Below, piece by piece: positions 62,457 to 64,000 of a DNA stretch of 64,000 nucleotides. Each line of letters starts with the position of its first letter. Within the stretch, counting starts at the first letter, position 1. The position numbers and the translations under genes were made by a program. Below the pieces are notes generated by a model, which searched no databases, had not been told where the DNA came from, and worked only from the letters and a program-made list of their open reading frames with translations. This DNA comes from CAVZCK01 sp963798805 (GTDB lineage Bacteria; Pseudomonadota; Alphaproteobacteria; Rhizobiales; Rhodomicrobiaceae), in the NCBI GenBank assembly GCA_963798805.1, contig CAWCVC010000011.1:1-64000 (forward strand), given 5' to 3'.

Positions 62457-64000
62457 CCGACAGCGACGCGATGCGCTCCGGCCTCACGCCGCAAGACCGG
62501 CCGAACTCCTATATCGGCCGCGCCGTGCCGCGCCCTAATCTCGGCCGGCTGCTGCAGGGCCGCGGCCAATATGTCAGCGATATGGTGCTGCCGCGCATGG
62601 CGCATGCCGCATTCGTGCGCTCGCCCTATGCCCACGCCCGCATTCGCGGCATCGACAGCGCGGAAGCGTGCGCCATGCCAGGCGTCGTCGCGGTGGTCAC
62701 GGGCGCCGAGCTGGCGAAAGTCATCACACCCTGGGTCGGCGTCCTCTCGCATCTCAAAGGCATGAAATCCGCACCGCAGCACGCCATTGCCGTCGACCGC
62801 GCCTGCTGGCAGGGCGAGGCGGTCGCCGTCGTCGTCGCGACGAGCCGCGCCGCGGCTGAGGATGCCGCCGAGCGCGTTCTCGTCGACTATGAGGAGCTGG
62901 AGCCGGTCACCGATATGCGCACCGCGCTCGACCCGGCGACGCCCGTCATACACCCCGATCTCGGCGACAATCTCACCTTCGAGCGCAAGCTCGACGCCGG
63001 GGCCGTCGATGCCGCCTTCGCCGACGCCGACAAGATTGTCGAAGCCGTATTCGTCTTCGGCCGCCACACCGGCGTGACGCTTGAGCCGCGCGCCATCCTC
63101 GCCGACTGGAACCCTGGCGAAGAGCGCCTGACCGTCTATCAGGGCACCCAGGCGCCGCATATGATGCAGAACATTTTCGCCAAGCATCTGGGGCTTGAGG
63201 AAGCGCAGGTGCGGGTGATCTGCAAGGACGTTGGCGGATCGTTCGGCATCAAGGTGCATGTCTATGCCGATGAGATGGCAACCGCCGCGCTGTCGAAGCT
63301 GCTGCGCCGGCCGGTGAAATACGTCGCCGACCGGCTGGAGAGCTTCAACACTGATATCCACGCCCGCGATCATCGCTGCAAGGGGCGCGCGGCGGTGAAG
63401 GCCGATGGCACCCTCACCGCCTTCGAGATCGACGATCTGACCGGCATCGGCCCCTATTCGGTCTATCCGCGCACCAGCGCCATCGAGGCCAATCAGGTGG
63501 TGAACCTAGGCGGCGGGCCGTACAAGACGCCGAACTACCGCGCCCGCGCGCGCGTCGTCTTCCAGAACAAGAATGTGATGTGCCAGTACCGCGCCGTCGG
63601 CCATCCGATCGCCTGCTCCGTGACCGAGGGGCTCGTCGATCTCGCCGCGCGCGCCATCGGCATGGATCCGGCGGAGATCCGGCGGCGCAATCTGTTCGCC
63701 GACGACGCCTATCCCTGCGCCTCGCCTGCGGGCCTGCGCTTCGAGGCCCTGTCGCATCACGCCTCGCTTGATAAGCTCCTGGCCATGATGGACTATCCGG
63801 GGCTGCGCGCCGAACAGGCGTCGTTACGCGCCGGGGGCATCTATCGCGGCATCGGCCTCGCCAGCTTCATCGAGGTCACCAATCCGAGCCCGGCCTTTTA
63901 CGGCGTCGGCGGTGCGCGGATCTCCTCGCAGGACGGCGTTGCGGTGCGCATGGATGCGACTGGGGCGATCATCTGCCAGACCAGCATTACCGAACAGGGC
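62453..64000 (+). CDS. Molybdenum hydroxylase large subunit (CoxL-like), cut by the window end
   Basis: The visible 516 codons encode the first two-thirds of a molybdopterin-binding subunit: IGRAVPRPNLGRLLQGRGQY, HAAFVRSPYAHARIRGIDSA, the CKDVGGSFGIKVHVYADEMA Gly-rich loop and RRPVKYVADRLESF. The sequence at the position of the CO-dehydrogenase AYRCSFR loop reads CQYRAVGHPIACSV, and the form II AYRGAGR is also absent. It is therefore not a CO dehydrogenase; related enzymes oxidise aldehydes, N-heterocycles or aromatic rings. The 3' end lies outside. Confidence 0.9.
   Translation, partial: MTDSDAMRSGLTPQDRPNSYIGRAVPRPNLGRLLQGRGQYVSDMVLPRMAHAAFVRSPYAHARIRGIDSAEACAMPGVVAVVTGAELAKVITPWVGVLSHLKGMKSAPQHAIAVDRACWQGEAVAVVVATSRAAAEDAAERVLVDYEELEPVTDMRTALDPATPVIHPDLGDNLTFERKLDAGAVDAAFADADKIVEAVFVFGRHTGVTLEPRAILADWNPGEERLTVYQGTQAPHMMQNIFAKHLGLEEAQVRVICKDVGGSFGIKVHVYADEMATAALSKLLRRPVKYVADRLESFNTDIHARDHRCKGRAAVKADGTLTAFEIDDLTGIGPYSVYPRTSAIEANQVVNLGGGPYKTPNYRARARVVFQNKNVMCQYRAVGHPIACSVTEGLVDLAARAIGMDPAEIRRRNLFADDAYPCASPAGLRFEALSHHASLDKLLAMMDYPGLRAEQASLRAGGIYRGIGLASFIEVTNPSPAFYGVGGARISSQDGVAVRMDATGAIICQTSITEQG

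Noticed and set aside
62453..64000. Aerobic CO dehydrogenase (coxL)
   Set aside because: The diagnostic AYRCSFR loop is absent.
1..64000. CRISPR array
   Set aside because: No regularly spaced direct repeats were seen.

Overview
The window looks like the chromosome of an alphaproteobacterium, most likely of the order Hyphomicrobiales. The evidence is a MucR/Ros regulator, a DUF1127 protein, FixJ-type regulators, TAXI/TRAP and CoxMSL-type genes, a TTAA-N7-TTAA CtrA-like box and GC-rich host genes. I cannot name a genus. No rRNA, intact tRNA or CRISPR array is visible.

Positions 1-18.68 kb are the right-hand end of an integrated genomic island. It ends at a tyrosine integrase (17324-18496), an AlpA-like HTH gene and a 49-bp copy of the 3' half of tRNA-Ala(GGC) (18631-18679), the likely attachment site. 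Cargo is modular and partly AT-rich. It includes a radical SAM / CYTH / zeta-like kinase cassette (0.1-2.75 kb), a ParB-like protein, a toxin gene followed by two HTH antitoxin genes, and a 705-aa fusion of a GHKL ATPase to a PD-(D/E)xK nuclease (6.2-8.4 kb). It also holds a second toxin-antitoxin pair and a WGR protein overlapping a Hin-like DNA invertase. Next to the invertase lies a roughly 150-bp AT-rich segment bounded by inverted crossover-like sites, directly upstream of two secreted proteins (an S74-chaperone protein and an RCC1/LamG protein). This arrangement suggests a phase-variable switch.

Positions 18.7-43.4 kb are mostly host-like. They hold an orphan receiver, membrane proteins, an MdtABC-like RND efflux operon, a hybrid histidine kinase and NarL-type regulator, a secreted caspase gene overlapping a secreted trypsin zymogen gene, a decaying ABC importer whose binding protein and permease are fused in frame, a MocR regulator, an ArsR/SRPBCC pair with a DUF2182 remnant, an arylsulfatase and a frameshifted DUF1254 gene.

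Positions 43.8-46.1 kb are a scar: an IS256-family element beside a truncated permease gene, then degenerate phage-like fragments. Positions 46.7-52.7 kb hold small membrane and stress genes, a Na+/H+ antiporter with a universal stress protein, and a divergent MASE1 kinase / FixJ-type regulator pair. Positions 52.8-56.3 kb are a wrecked catabolic and TRAP transport locus with an IS110 remnant. From 56.6 kb to the end lie MucR, a YeeE/YedE-type transporter, and a catabolic cluster: VOC protein, HsaA-like flavin monooxygenase, TetR regulator and a molybdenum hydroxylase of three subunits, the last cut by the window edge.

At least six genes carry a single-base length change in an otherwise intact reading frame. 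This is either widespread recent decay or residual assembly error, and it should be settled before any of these pseudogene calls is trusted.
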